Part shown: one piece after another, positions 1 through 5,843 of the stretch
Position numbering within the stretch: position 1 is the stretch's first letter
Layout: the number at the start of each line of letters is the position of its first letter
DNA from: Dokdonella sp.
GTDB taxonomy: Bacteria > Pseudomonadota > Gammaproteobacteria > Xanthomonadales > Rhodanobacteraceae
Assembly: GCA_030150315.1 (NCBI GenBank)
Contig: JASLGB010000345.1
Span: 1 to 6,308, forward strand
DNA length: 6,308 nt
Direction of reading: 5' to 3'
The notes under the pieces: model-generated
The model's database searches: none
What the model was told of the DNA's origin: nothing
Seen by the model: only the letters and a program-made list of their open reading frames with translations
Program-made: the position numbers and the translations under genes

Positions 1-136
1 CACGAATCGTCCGCTGCTGACCTGCGACGTGTGGGAACACGCGTACTACATCGACTACCGCAACGCGCGCCCGAAGTACGTCGAGGCCTTCTGGAGCCTG
101 GTCAACTGGGACTTTGCGGCCAGCCAGATGGCGTAA
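1..136 (+). CDS. sodB: Superoxide dismutase (Fe), C-terminal fragment
   Basis: The last 44 codons of an iron/manganese superoxide dismutase, read from base 2 to a TAA at 134-136; the 5' part lies outside the window. The enzyme converts superoxide to oxygen and hydrogen peroxide in the cytoplasm. The sequence contains the family signature DVWEHAYY, whose Asp and His are two of the four metal ligands, followed by IDYRNARPKYVEAFWSLVNW and a short tail ending in SQMA. The wording LLTCDVWEHAYYIDYRN is closer to iron-type SodB than to the manganese type, which usually reads VWEHAYYLKYQNRRP. The metal choice is therefore inferred from a short stretch. It converges with purK, and both genes end at the hairpin at 194-222. 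The upstream control region, where Fur-type control would act, is not visible. Confidence 0.93.
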   Translation, partial: TNRPLLTCDVWEHAYYIDYRNARPKYVEAFWSLVNWDFAASQMA

Positions 137-193
137 GAGCCAGGCCGCGCGGAGACCTCTTCCGCGTCTTGGCCCAGGCCTCAGACTGCATCG

Positions 194-222
194 AAAAGGC
201 TGCCCGCAAGGGCAGCCTTTTT
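194..222. terminator. Bidirectional rho-independent terminator shared by sodB and purK
   Basis: A perfect 12-bp inverted repeat (194-205 with 210-221) closes a GCAA loop. The core stem GGCTGCCC/GGGCAGCC is flanked by AAAA on the left and TTTTT on the right. Read on the + strand it is a stem followed by five T, 58 bases after the sodB stop. Read on the - strand it is a stem followed by four T, directly after the purK TAG, with one base between the stop codon and the stem. The A and T flanks pair with each other, which is the usual design for a terminator serving two convergent genes. Bases 137-193 show nothing else recognisable. Confidence 0.9.
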
Positions 223-1377
223 CTATTCCTTCGACTGCTGCGCGCGCAGGCTGCCGAGCACCGCCAGCACTGGCGCGACCTGCGTCTCGCGCCCAAGCGC
301 AGCCCCGAGGCGCGCAAGGCGCTCGTGCATTTCCGCCGCATCCTCGGCGCAGATCGTCGCGTGGCCGACCTTGCGCCCGGCGCGCGATGTCTTGCCGTAG
401 TCGTGCCAATGCGCGCGCGGCTCGGCCAGCACAGGGTTGGCCGGCGGCAGCTCGCCAACCCAGTTGAGCATGACATTGCAGCCCAGCGCGCGAGTGTCGC
501 CCAGCGGCAGGCCGAGCACGGCGCGGACATGGTTTTCGAACTGGCTCGCCGGAGCCCCTTCGATGGTCCAGTGCCCGGAGTTGTGCACGCGCGGCGCCAT
601 CTCGTTGCCCAGCAGGCGATCGCCCACGACAAACAGCTCAAGCGCAAAGACGCCCACATAATCAAGCTCTTCCGCCACGCGCTGCGCATGCGCGCAGGCG
701 AGTGGCGCCAAGGCCTCGCTGTTCGGTGCCGGCGCAAGACTGGCCGAAAGGATGCCGTCGGCATGCCAGTTCTGCGTCAACGGATAGGTGCGGAACTCGC
801 CCTCGCGCGAACGCACCGCCACCACGGACAGCTCGCGATCAAACGGCACAAAGGCCTCGAGGATCGAAGGCGTGCCGCCCAGCGCGGCCCATGCCTCATC
901 GACATCGGCCGGCGACTTCAGCCGGAACTGCCCCTTGCCGTCGTACCCGAGGCGGCGTGTCTTGAGGATGGAGGGCGTACCGATGCGCTCGACCGCGCGC
1001 GCCAGTTCGTCGCGGCTGTCCACGGCGGCGAACGCGGGCGTCTCAAGGCCGATGCGCCCGAACAAGGTCTTTTCCTCGAGCCGATCCTGCGAGGTCGCCA
1101 ACGCACGCGGATTCGGAAAAACGGGAACGTGCGCAGTCAGCCACTGCGCAGTCTCCGCAGGCACGTTCTCGAAGTCGAACGTGGCCACGTCGACACGCGC
1201 AGCGAAGTCGGCAAGCCGGTCGAACTCACGCCAGTCCGCGCGCAGCAGAGGCGCGACCTGACTGGCGCAGGCATCCTCGGCACTGTCGACAACGAGAAAA
1301 CGCAAGCCAAGCGGTGCGCCCGCAAGAGCGAGCATGCGGGCGAGCTGGCCGCCGCCGAGAATACCTATCGTCTGCAT
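223..1377 (-). CDS. purK: N5-carboxyaminoimidazole ribonucleotide synthase
   Basis: PurK, an ATP-grasp enzyme of 384 residues, close to the usual length of the family. It uses ATP and bicarbonate to carboxylate AIR to N5-CAIR, which PurE then rearranges to CAIR in de novo purine synthesis. The N-terminal Rossmann-like domain begins GILGGGQLARM (residues 5-15). The ATP-grasp core has LKTRRLGYDGKGQ (138-150), the nucleotide-binding region around FVPFDRELS (176-184) and the metal-binding segment NEMAPRVHNSGHWT (258-271), followed by SQFENHVRAVLGLPLG. The C-terminal part carries GRKVGHAT (334-341). All key blocks are intact. The ATG at 1377 is preferred because it puts the GGGQLARM loop at its normal distance from the N terminus. 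I see no good ribosome binding site before it. It is downstream of purE on the same strand, 182 bases away, and ends at the bidirectional terminator. Confidence 0.97.
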   Translation of the reverse strand: MQTIGILGGGQLARMLALAGAPLGLRFLVVDSAEDACASQVAPLLRADWREFDRLADFAARVDVATFDFENVPAETAQWLTAHVPVFPNPRALATSQDRLEEKTLFGRIGLETPAFAAVDSRDELARAVERIGTPSILKTRRLGYDGKGQFRLKSPADVDEAWAALGGTPSILEAFVPFDRELSVVAVRSREGEFRTYPLTQNWHADGILSASLAPAPNSEALAPLACAHAQRVAEELDYVGVFALELFVVGDRLLGNEMAPRVHNSGHWTIEGAPASQFENHVRAVLGLPLGDTRALGCNVMLNWVGELPPANPVLAEPRAHWHDYGKTSRAGRKVGHATICAEDAAEMHERLARLGAALGRETQVAPVLAVLGSLRAQQSKE

Positions 1378-1559
1378 GGGCGGATCGACTCAAACGTCTT
1401 GCTGGAAATTCGGGCAATGCCATGCAGCACGACGACGTGCCTGGCAATTGGCAGCAGGTGAAAGGGCGGCCGAATCGCGGCCCGCGCCATGGATCCGCAC
1501 AATTGGCGCGGATCCCGTCACCGCCTGCGGGAAAGGCATGATCGAAGCCCCCCGCATGC
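1378..1559 (-). other. purE-purK spacer with structured DNA and a doubtful 57-codon frame
   Basis: These 182 bases separate two genes that usually lie adjacent or overlapping. The spacer holds an inverted repeat (1491-1515) and a small open frame on the - strand from 1563 to 1390. The start of that frame overlaps the purE stop as ATGA. Its product would be 57 residues, beginning MSMRGASIMPFPQ and ending HCPNFQQDV, with no family I recognise, no membrane segment and no strong ribosome binding site. By my hand count about 35 of its 57 codons end in G or C, fewer than in the flanking genes, which argues against coding. I see no clear -35/-10 pair for purK here, so read-through from purE is the simplest assumption. 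Confidence 0.35.
1491..1515. repeat. 8-bp inverted repeat in the purE-purK spacer
   Basis: GGATCCGC (1491-1498) and GCGGATCC (1508-1515) are perfect inverted copies separated by nine bases that contain CAATTG. In the purE-purK transcript this would form an 8-bp hairpin with a 9-base loop. No T-run follows on either strand, so it is not an intrinsic terminator. It could stabilise the purE message, slow the ribosome or polymerase, or be chance in GC-rich DNA. Confidence 0.6.
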
Positions 1560-2060
1560 TCATGCGGACTCGCGCGGATCGGGGTTGGCAAGCACTGTAT
1601 CGGTTTGCTCGCGCCGGAACGCATCCAGCCGCGCCGCAATGGCGGCATCGGCATTGGCCAAGATCGCCGCCGCGCAGAGCGCGGCGTTGACTGCCCCGGC
1701 GCGACCAATCGCAAACGTTGCCACGGGAATGCCGGCCGGCATCTGCACGATCGACAGCAGGGAGTCCATGCCGTTGAGCGCCTGCGACTGCACCGGAACG
1801 CCAAGCACCGGAACACGGGTCTTGGCCGCAAGCATGCCCGGCAGGTGGGCCGCACCGCCGGCGCCGGCAATGATGGCGGCAAGGCCGCGCGTCACCGCCT
1901 GCTCGGCATACTGGAACAACAGGTCGGGCGTGCGATGGGCGGAAACAACGCGCACCTCGTGCGCGATATCGAGCCGCTGCAGTGTTTCCACTGCGTGGCG
2001 CATCGTCTCCCAGTCCGACCGGGAGCCCATGACGACTCCAATTGCGGGACGTTGTGTCAT
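1560..2060 (-). CDS. purE: N5-carboxyaminoimidazole ribonucleotide mutase
   Basis: PurE class I, 166 residues from the ATG at 2060, against 169 for E. coli PurE. It moves the carboxyl group of N5-CAIR to give CAIR, acting after PurK, and members of the family form octamers. Visible motifs are MGSRSDW (11-17), SAHRTP (40-45), AGAGGAAHLPGM (65-76), LGVPVQS (86-92) and SIVQMPAGIPV (103-113). Ser13, Asp16 and His42 line up with E. coli Ser16, Asp19 and His45 of the active site. The tail NPDPRESA closely matches the E. coli ending. An in-frame TTG at 2078 would add six residues (MHVPRP). I prefer the ATG because a -10-like TACAAT at 2090-2085 would place the transcript start near the TTG. It is the first gene of the purE-purK pair and is divergent from the Trm112-like gene. 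Confidence 0.97.
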   Translation of the reverse strand: MTQRPAIGVVMGSRSDWETMRHAVETLQRLDIAHEVRVVSAHRTPDLLFQYAEQAVTRGLAAIIAGAGGAAHLPGMLAAKTRVPVLGVPVQSQALNGMDSLLSIVQMPAGIPVATFAIGRAGAVNAALCAAAILANADAAIAARLDAFRREQTDTVLANPDPRESA

Positions 2061-2090
2061 TGGCCGTGGCACGTGCAAATCGCTATTGTA
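2060..2090. promoter_or_regulatory. Candidate divergent promoter with overlapping -10 elements
   Basis: The same short stretch reads as a -10-like element in both directions: TATTGT on the + strand (2084-2089) and TACAAT on the - strand (2090-2085). For the + strand, TTGGCC (2060-2065) sits 18 bases upstream as a 4-of-6 match to a -35 box. For the - strand no convincing -35 is visible. The predicted starts would be near 2096 for the Trm112-like gene and near 2078 for purE. An 8-bp palindrome, GCACGTGC (2069-2076), lies between the + strand boxes and could be an operator. These are hand matches to the sigma-70 consensus, which applies only loosely in GC-rich genomes. Confidence 0.35.
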
Positions 2091-2099
2091 CGCACATCC

Positions 2100-2117
2100 T
2101 CCCGGCGTTCGCCGGGA
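2100..2117. repeat. GC-rich palindrome resembling an extragenic repeat
   Basis: TCCCGGCG and CGCCGGGA form an 8-bp perfect inverted repeat around TT, or a 7-bp stem with a GTTC tetraloop. The core CCCGGCGAACGCCGGGAT on the - strand resembles the small CCCGGCGnnnGCCGGGAT palindromes scattered between genes in many Xanthomonadales and other proteobacterial genomes. Only one copy is visible here, so membership of a repeat family is inferred. It lies between the divergent start sites, within the likely 5' leader of the Trm112-like gene, 14 bases before its ATG. Confidence 0.6.
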
Positions 2118-2131
2118 TCATCCGGACTCCG

Positions 2132-2401
2132 ATGGACAAGCGACTGCTCGATATCCTCTGCTGCCCGCTGACCAAGGCTCCGCTCTCCCTGCTCGATGAA
2201 ACCGATCTCGCCGCACTGAATCAGGCGATTGCCGCCGGCGGCGTTCGGAAGCGGGATGGCGACACGGTCACGCAGCCCCTTTCCGCCGGCCTGGTCACGC
2301 GCGACGGCGGCATCATCTATCGCCTCGACGACGACATTCCGGTCATGCTGGCCGACGAATCGATTTCCACCGCGCAGTTGCAGGACTTCCCGCACGTGTG
2401 A
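2132..2401 (+). CDS. Trm112-like (UPF0434/YcaR-type) protein lacking zinc cysteines
   Basis: An 89-residue protein starting MDKRLLDILCCPLTKAPL and closing with LVTRDGGIIYRLDDDIPVMLADESI (residues 54-78), here described by its ends only. Both parts match the small Trm112/UPF0434 fold: an N-terminal helix plus CP turn, then the pattern xYxxxDxIPVML. Eukaryotic and archaeal Trm112 activates several methyltransferases, while the bacterial role is poorly defined. The usual CPxC motif reads CPLT here (Cys11 kept, second Cys replaced by Thr), and no later Cys is present, so the normal zinc site cannot form. Residues 21-52 are an insertion compared with the roughly 60-residue YcaR type. The ATG at 2132 is chosen because homology begins there; upstream in-frame sequence runs back over the purE start. 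Its ribosome binding site is weak (CGGA, 2123-2126). The specific family is likely, the function unknown. Confidence 0.82.
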   Translation: MDKRLLDILCCPLTKAPLSLLDETDLAALNQAIAAGGVRKRDGDTVTQPLSAGLVTRDGGIIYRLDDDIPVMLADESISTAQLQDFPHV

Positions 2402-2404
2402 AGC

Positions 2405-2426
2405 GTCGCGTTTCTTGCGACTTTTT
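2405..2426 (+). terminator. Weak candidate intrinsic terminator after the Trm112-like gene
   Basis: GTCGC (2405-2409) pairs with GCGAC (2417-2421) around a 7-base loop, followed at once by five T (2422-2426), starting four bases after the TGA. The stem is only 5 bp, so termination may be partial and some transcripts could continue into the DUF1631 gene. The rest of the 105-base gap (to 2506) contains a second small inverted repeat, CCGAC (2468-2472) with GTCGG (2481-2485), and no convincing promoter: CATACT (2442-2447) is a possible -10 without a well-spaced -35. Confidence 0.4.
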
Positions 2427-2506
2427 CACGCTCCGATGAGCCATACTCACTAGAACTCTGCTTCGCGCCGACATGAGGACGTCGGATACGGCCCTGGAAC
2501 CGCGAA

Positions 2507-4882
2507 ATGACTTCAGCCAAAGAACCGCAGAACGTCGTCGACCTGCAACAGCGCCAGTTCACCGCCTCCAGCAGCGGTGACCGCCTCGGCGAACTGCTGA
2601 AGCTGGTGCGCGGGATCGCACTAAAGCGCATAAACCATCTCGTCGGCACCTTGTTCGAAAACGTCGACGATGCGCTGTTCGATCTCGCCGAGCGCGCCGG
2701 CAGCAATGCGGTGCAGACCGAGTACTTCGACGGCATGCGCGAAGTGCGAAAGAAGCGCCAGCTGGTCGAGCGCCTGTTCCAGGAGCAAGCGACCAAGGCA
2801 TTCACGGATTTCGCCGACGGCAAGCTGGGCACGGCCCGCCCCGAAGTGGCGCCGCAATCGCCCAACGGTGGTCTGTCTCTGGTCGACGACCAGGAGCTGG
2901 AAGAATCCCTGGCCGTCACCAGCATGGTCGCCAAGGCCGAGAACCGCCTGACGCGCGCGATGTTCCAGCTCAACCAGCGACTGTCGGTGATCATCGGCGG
3001 CGGCAAGGTCGAAGACGGGAACAATCCGATCGGCCCGGCCGCACTCGGGCAGGCATTCCGCGCTGCGGTGCGCGAGTTCGAGGTCAACGTCCAGGTCAAG
3101 CTGATCGTCTACAAGCTGTTCGATCGCTACGTCATGTCCGGCCTGGAGCCGATCTACGACGAAGTGAACGTCGAGTTGATTCGCGCAGGCGTGCTGCCCC
3201 AGGTACGGCACTCCATGCCGCAGGGCGCGCGCAACCCGAATCCGGTACATCACAGCCTGCCGCCCGGCGCGGCGCAGGGCATTGGCGACGTACCAACGGA
3301 GAACTACGCCGGCGGCGCCTACGATGCCGCCAGCGACCTCCAGGCGGAACTGTACGGAACCCTGCGCTCGCTGCTCGCCAGCCGGCGCGACACCAGCGAT
3401 TTCGTGCCTGCGGCCGGCAGCGCTGGTGCCACAGCGCCGGGCCTCAGCCCGACCGATTTGCTCAGCGCCCTGACCATCCTGCAGAACCAGTCGATGGCGG
3501 CGCGCGCACAAGCCGACAGCACCACCGACGCGGTCCAGGCCGTGCAGCAGATCAAGCGCGAACTGCTGGAGCAGGTGAACCGCCTTTCCGAGGACGCCAA
3601 GGACCGCCGCGTTTCCAGCGCCGACGAAGACACGATCGACCTCGTCGGCATGCTGTTCGAGTACATCCTGCAGGACCGCAACCTGCCGGCGCAGGTGCAG
3701 GCCTTGCTCGGCCGCATGCAGATTCCGTATCTGAAGGTCGCGATTCTCGACAAGCACCTGTTCGCGCAGAAGACCCATCCCGCGCGCCGCCTGCTCGACT
3801 GCCTTGCCGAGGCCGGCAAGAGCTGGTCCGAGGAGTCGGATCGCGACCATCGCCTGTTCGACCGCATCAAGGCCGCGGTGGACCGCGTGCTGAACGACTT
3901 CGACGACGACGTCGGCGTGTTCGAGCGCGAGCTCGCCTCGTTCAGCGACTTCATCGAGCAGCACCACAAGCGCTCCGAACTTGCCGAGCAGCGCGCCGCA
4001 GATGCGACGCGTGGCCGCGAGAAGCTGCAGGAGGCGCGCCGGATCTCCGCCCGCGAGATCCTCAAGCGAATCGAGAACCGCAATCTCGCGCCGGTGATCC
4101 ACAGCGTCCTGTCGCGCCCGTGGGCGAACTACCTGGTGCTGATCCTGCTTCGCCAGGGCGAGGATTCGGACGAGTGGAAGAACGCGCTGCGCTTCGCCGA
4201 CGAATTCGTCTGGAGCGCCCAGCCCAAAACCAGCGAGAGTGAGCACACGCGCCTGCGCGCCCTGCTCCCGCAGCTGGAGAAAGCACTGCGCCACGGACTG
4301 GCGACGGTCGCCTACCACGACAGCGACGTGCGCCAGTTGATGCAGGAACTGGCGCAGTTCTACCGCCGCATCCTCGACGGCCAGTCGGTGGAAACGCGCA
4401 GCGCGAAGGAAGTCATCGAAGGCAATGTCGCGCCGCCTGCCAACGGCGCACAGGATGCGATCGGTGCGCCGCTGGACTCGAGCACTTCGGCGGTCGTGGT
4501 GCAGAGCCCGGTCGAGGAAGTGGTGCTCAGCACGGACACGGCCGACGCGGAAGCCCCCGCCGAGCTGCCCTCCGCCGACGACGAATACGTGCGCATCGTT
4601 CGCGAACTGAAGGTAGGAACCTGGATCGAGTTCCTCGGCGAGGACGAGCAACGCGAACGCGCCAAGCTGTCCTGGATCAGCCCGATCAGCTCCAAGTACC
4701 TGTTCGTCAACCGGCGCGGCCTGAAGGTCTGCGACAAGACCGTGGCAGCGCTGGCCGTCGAGCTGCGTCGCGGCAGCGCGATCGTGCTGGAGGAAGTGCC
4801 GCTGTTCGACCGCGCTCTCGATGCGATTGTCGCTCGCCTGCGCAGCACCCACGACACGCCCGGCAGCGACGCCGCGGGCTGA
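2507..4882 (+). CDS. DUF1631 family protein, function unknown
   Basis: A 791-residue soluble protein of the DUF1631 family (Pfam PF07793), whose members are sometimes mislabelled thymidine phosphorylase in proteobacterial genomes. It has no signal peptide or membrane segment, so it is probably cytoplasmic. Residues 25-230 are mostly helical, with the acidic block DDQELEESLA (127-136) typical of the family. Residues 232-320 are a flexible Pro/Gly/Ala-rich linker. Residues 325-365 look like a coiled coil. The second helical region has KTHPARRLLDCLAEAG (422-437) and SRPWANYLVLILLRQG (536-551), then a long variable linker (628-690). The C-terminal 90 residues are strand-rich (GTWIEFLG, KLSWISPIS, YLFVNRRGLKV) and resemble an atypical PilZ-like barrel; that resemblance is inference, and the canonical c-di-GMP motifs (RxxxR, DxSxxG) are not evident. 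The ATG at 2507 has GGA eight bases upstream. nadC follows 70 bases downstream. Confidence 0.9.
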   Translation: MTSAKEPQNVVDLQQRQFTASSSGDRLGELLKLVRGIALKRINHLVGTLFENVDDALFDLAERAGSNAVQTEYFDGMREVRKKRQLVERLFQEQATKAFTDFADGKLGTARPEVAPQSPNGGLSLVDDQELEESLAVTSMVAKAENRLTRAMFQLNQRLSVIIGGGKVEDGNNPIGPAALGQAFRAAVREFEVNVQVKLIVYKLFDRYVMSGLEPIYDEVNVELIRAGVLPQVRHSMPQGARNPNPVHHSLPPGAAQGIGDVPTENYAGGAYDAASDLQAELYGTLRSLLASRRDTSDFVPAAGSAGATAPGLSPTDLLSALTILQNQSMAARAQADSTTDAVQAVQQIKRELLEQVNRLSEDAKDRRVSSADEDTIDLVGMLFEYILQDRNLPAQVQALLGRMQIPYLKVAILDKHLFAQKTHPARRLLDCLAEAGKSWSEESDRDHRLFDRIKAAVDRVLNDFDDDVGVFERELASFSDFIEQHHKRSELAEQRAADATRGREKLQEARRISAREILKRIENRNLAPVIHSVLSRPWANYLVLILLRQGEDSDEWKNALRFADEFVWSAQPKTSESEHTRLRALLPQLEKALRHGLATVAYHDSDVRQLMQELAQFYRRILDGQSVETRSAKEVIEGNVAPPANGAQDAIGAPLDSSTSAVVVQSPVEEVVLSTDTADAEAPAELPSADDEYVRIVRELKVGTWIEFLGEDEQRERAKLSWISPISSKYLFVNRRGLKVCDKTVAALAVELRRGSAIVLEEVPLFDRALDAIVARLRSTHDTPGSDAAG

Positions 4883-4899
4883 GCCCGGCCTCGTTCCCG

Positions 4900-4923
4900 C
4901 CGGCGCGGATTCCCCCGCGCCGG
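4900..4923. repeat. 9-bp GC-rich inverted repeat between DUF1631 gene and nadC
   Basis: CCGGCGCGG (4900-4908) and CCGCGCCGG (4915-4923) are perfect inverted copies around ATTCCC. The hairpin starts 18 bases after the DUF1631 TGA and ends five bases before a -10-like TATGCT. No T-run follows, so it does not look like a standard intrinsic terminator. It could protect the 3' end of the DUF1631 message, bind a regulator of nadC, or act as a poor terminator in this GC-rich genome. Confidence 0.55.
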
Positions 4924-4928
4924 ACTGC

Positions 4929-4934
4929 TATGCT
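4929..4934 (+). promoter_or_regulatory. Possible -10 element for nadC
   Basis: TATGCT, preceded by GC, matches four of the six -10 consensus bases and would start transcription near 4941, about 12 bases before the GTG of nadC. No good -35 is visible at the right distance; that position falls inside the inverted repeat 4900-4923. nadC may instead be read through from the DUF1631 gene. Confidence 0.25.
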
Positions 4935-4952
4935 CGCTCGCCCTACCCTGCT

Positions 4953-5825
4953 GTGAGCGACGTCTTGAACTCCAATTCGCCGAGCCTCCCATCGCGGGAA
5001 ACGATCGAAGACGATGTCCGCCGCGCGCTTGCCGAAGACATCGGCAGCGGCGACGTCACCGCCGACTTGTTGCCTGCCCAGGCGCGTGCGCGCGGGCGCG
5101 TGATCACACGCGAAGCGGCCGTGCTGTGCGGAACCGCCTGGTTCGATGAGTGCTTCCGCCAGGTCGATCCGGACGTCCGCGTGGAATGGAACGCAGCGGA
5201 CGGCGAGCGCGTCGCCGCCGGTGCACCGCTTTGCCGCATCGAAGGGGCCGCGCGCAGCCTGGTCACGGCGGAGCGCTCGGCGCTGAACTTCCTCCAGGCC
5301 CTGTCCGGCACGGCGACCGCGACAGCCGCCTACGTGGATGCCGTGCGCGATACGCGCACGGCCATCCTCGATACGCGCAAGACCCTTCCCGGCCTGCGCC
5401 TGGCGCAGAAGTACGCTGTCCGAGTCGGCGGCGCGCAGAACCACCGCATCGGCCTGTTCGACGCAATCCTCATCAAGGAAAACCACATCGCCGCGGCAGG
5501 CTCGATCGCCGCTGCCGTGCAGCGCGCCCGCGCGCTGCACCCGAGGTTACTGGTGGAAACGGAAGTGGAGACGTTCCCGGAATTGCGTGAGGCACTCGAC
5601 GCCAGGGCCGACCGCATCATGCTCGACGAATTCGAACTGCACGAGCTGGCCCAGGCGGTCGCCGAAGTCGGCGGACGCATTCCACTGGAGGTATCCGGCT
5701 CGGTCGCCCTCGATCGCGTTCGTGCCATTGCCGAGACCGGCGTGGATTACATCTCGATCGGCGCCCTCACCAAGCACGTGCGCGCCGTGGATCTTTCCAT
5801 GCGCATCGAAATCTCCACGTCCTGA
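4953..5825 (+). CDS. nadC: Nicotinate-nucleotide pyrophosphorylase (quinolinate phosphoribosyltransferase)
   Basis: NadC, 290 residues from GTG at 4953 (E. coli NadC 297). It condenses quinolinate with PRPP to nicotinate mononucleotide, releasing CO2 and pyrophosphate, in cytoplasmic de novo NAD synthesis. The N-terminal alpha/beta part has RRALAEDIGSGDVTADLL (23-40). The barrel carries AERSALNFLQALSG (106-119), DTRKTLPGLR (140-149), KYAVRVGGAQNHR (153-165), IKENHI (174-179), EVSGS (246-250) and ISIGALTKH (267-275). Substrate-binding Arg108, Arg142, Lys143, His164, Arg165 and Lys175 are all present, as are the acidic residues around Glu203 and Asp225. The start is uncertain: the frame is open further upstream over the end of the DUF1631 gene, but homology begins only after the GTG. 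TTG at 4965 is an alternative with a GAG seven bases ahead of it. A DUF3301 gene follows after 18 bases, probably co-transcribed. Confidence 0.96.
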   Translation: MSDVLNSNSPSLPSRETIEDDVRRALAEDIGSGDVTADLLPAQARARGRVITREAAVLCGTAWFDECFRQVDPDVRVEWNAADGERVAAGAPLCRIEGAARSLVTAERSALNFLQALSGTATATAAYVDAVRDTRTAILDTRKTLPGLRLAQKYAVRVGGAQNHRIGLFDAILIKENHIAAAGSIAAAVQRARALHPRLLVETEVETFPELREALDARADRIMLDEFELHELAQAVAEVGGRIPLEVSGSVALDRVRAIAETGVDYISIGALTKHVRAVDLSMRIEISTS

Positions 5826-5843
5826 CAGGGGAGACCGGACCTC

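Noticed and set aside
1385..1405. PurR-box-like bases (GCAAGACGTTTG on the - strand) upstream of purK
   Set aside because: The E. coli PurR operator is a 16-bp palindrome around CAAACGTTTG. Here one half is interrupted by an extra base and the flanks do not match, so the resemblance is probably chance.
31..1461. Long open frame on the + strand (476 codons) opposite purK
   Set aside because: It is antisense to a clear purK with all motifs, overlaps the end of sodB and reads as Arg-rich, low-information protein. Such mirror frames are expected in GC-rich coding DNA.
2042..2131. Upstream extension of the Trm112-like protein by 30 residues
   Set aside because: It would run over the purE start and the divergent promoter region. 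Family similarity begins exactly at the ATG at 2132.
2621..4852. 743-codon open frame on the - strand opposite the DUF1631 gene
   Set aside because: Its length is impressive, but its product is a repetitive mix of Ala, Arg, Val, Leu, His and Gln with no recognisable domain, while the + strand frame matches a known family throughout. It is a GC-driven shadow.
4821..4952. Upstream extension of nadC, giving a 334-residue protein
   Set aside because: The extra 44 residues overlap the end of the DUF1631 gene, are Pro/Ala-rich and match nothing in NadC. The GTG at 4953 gives the expected family length.
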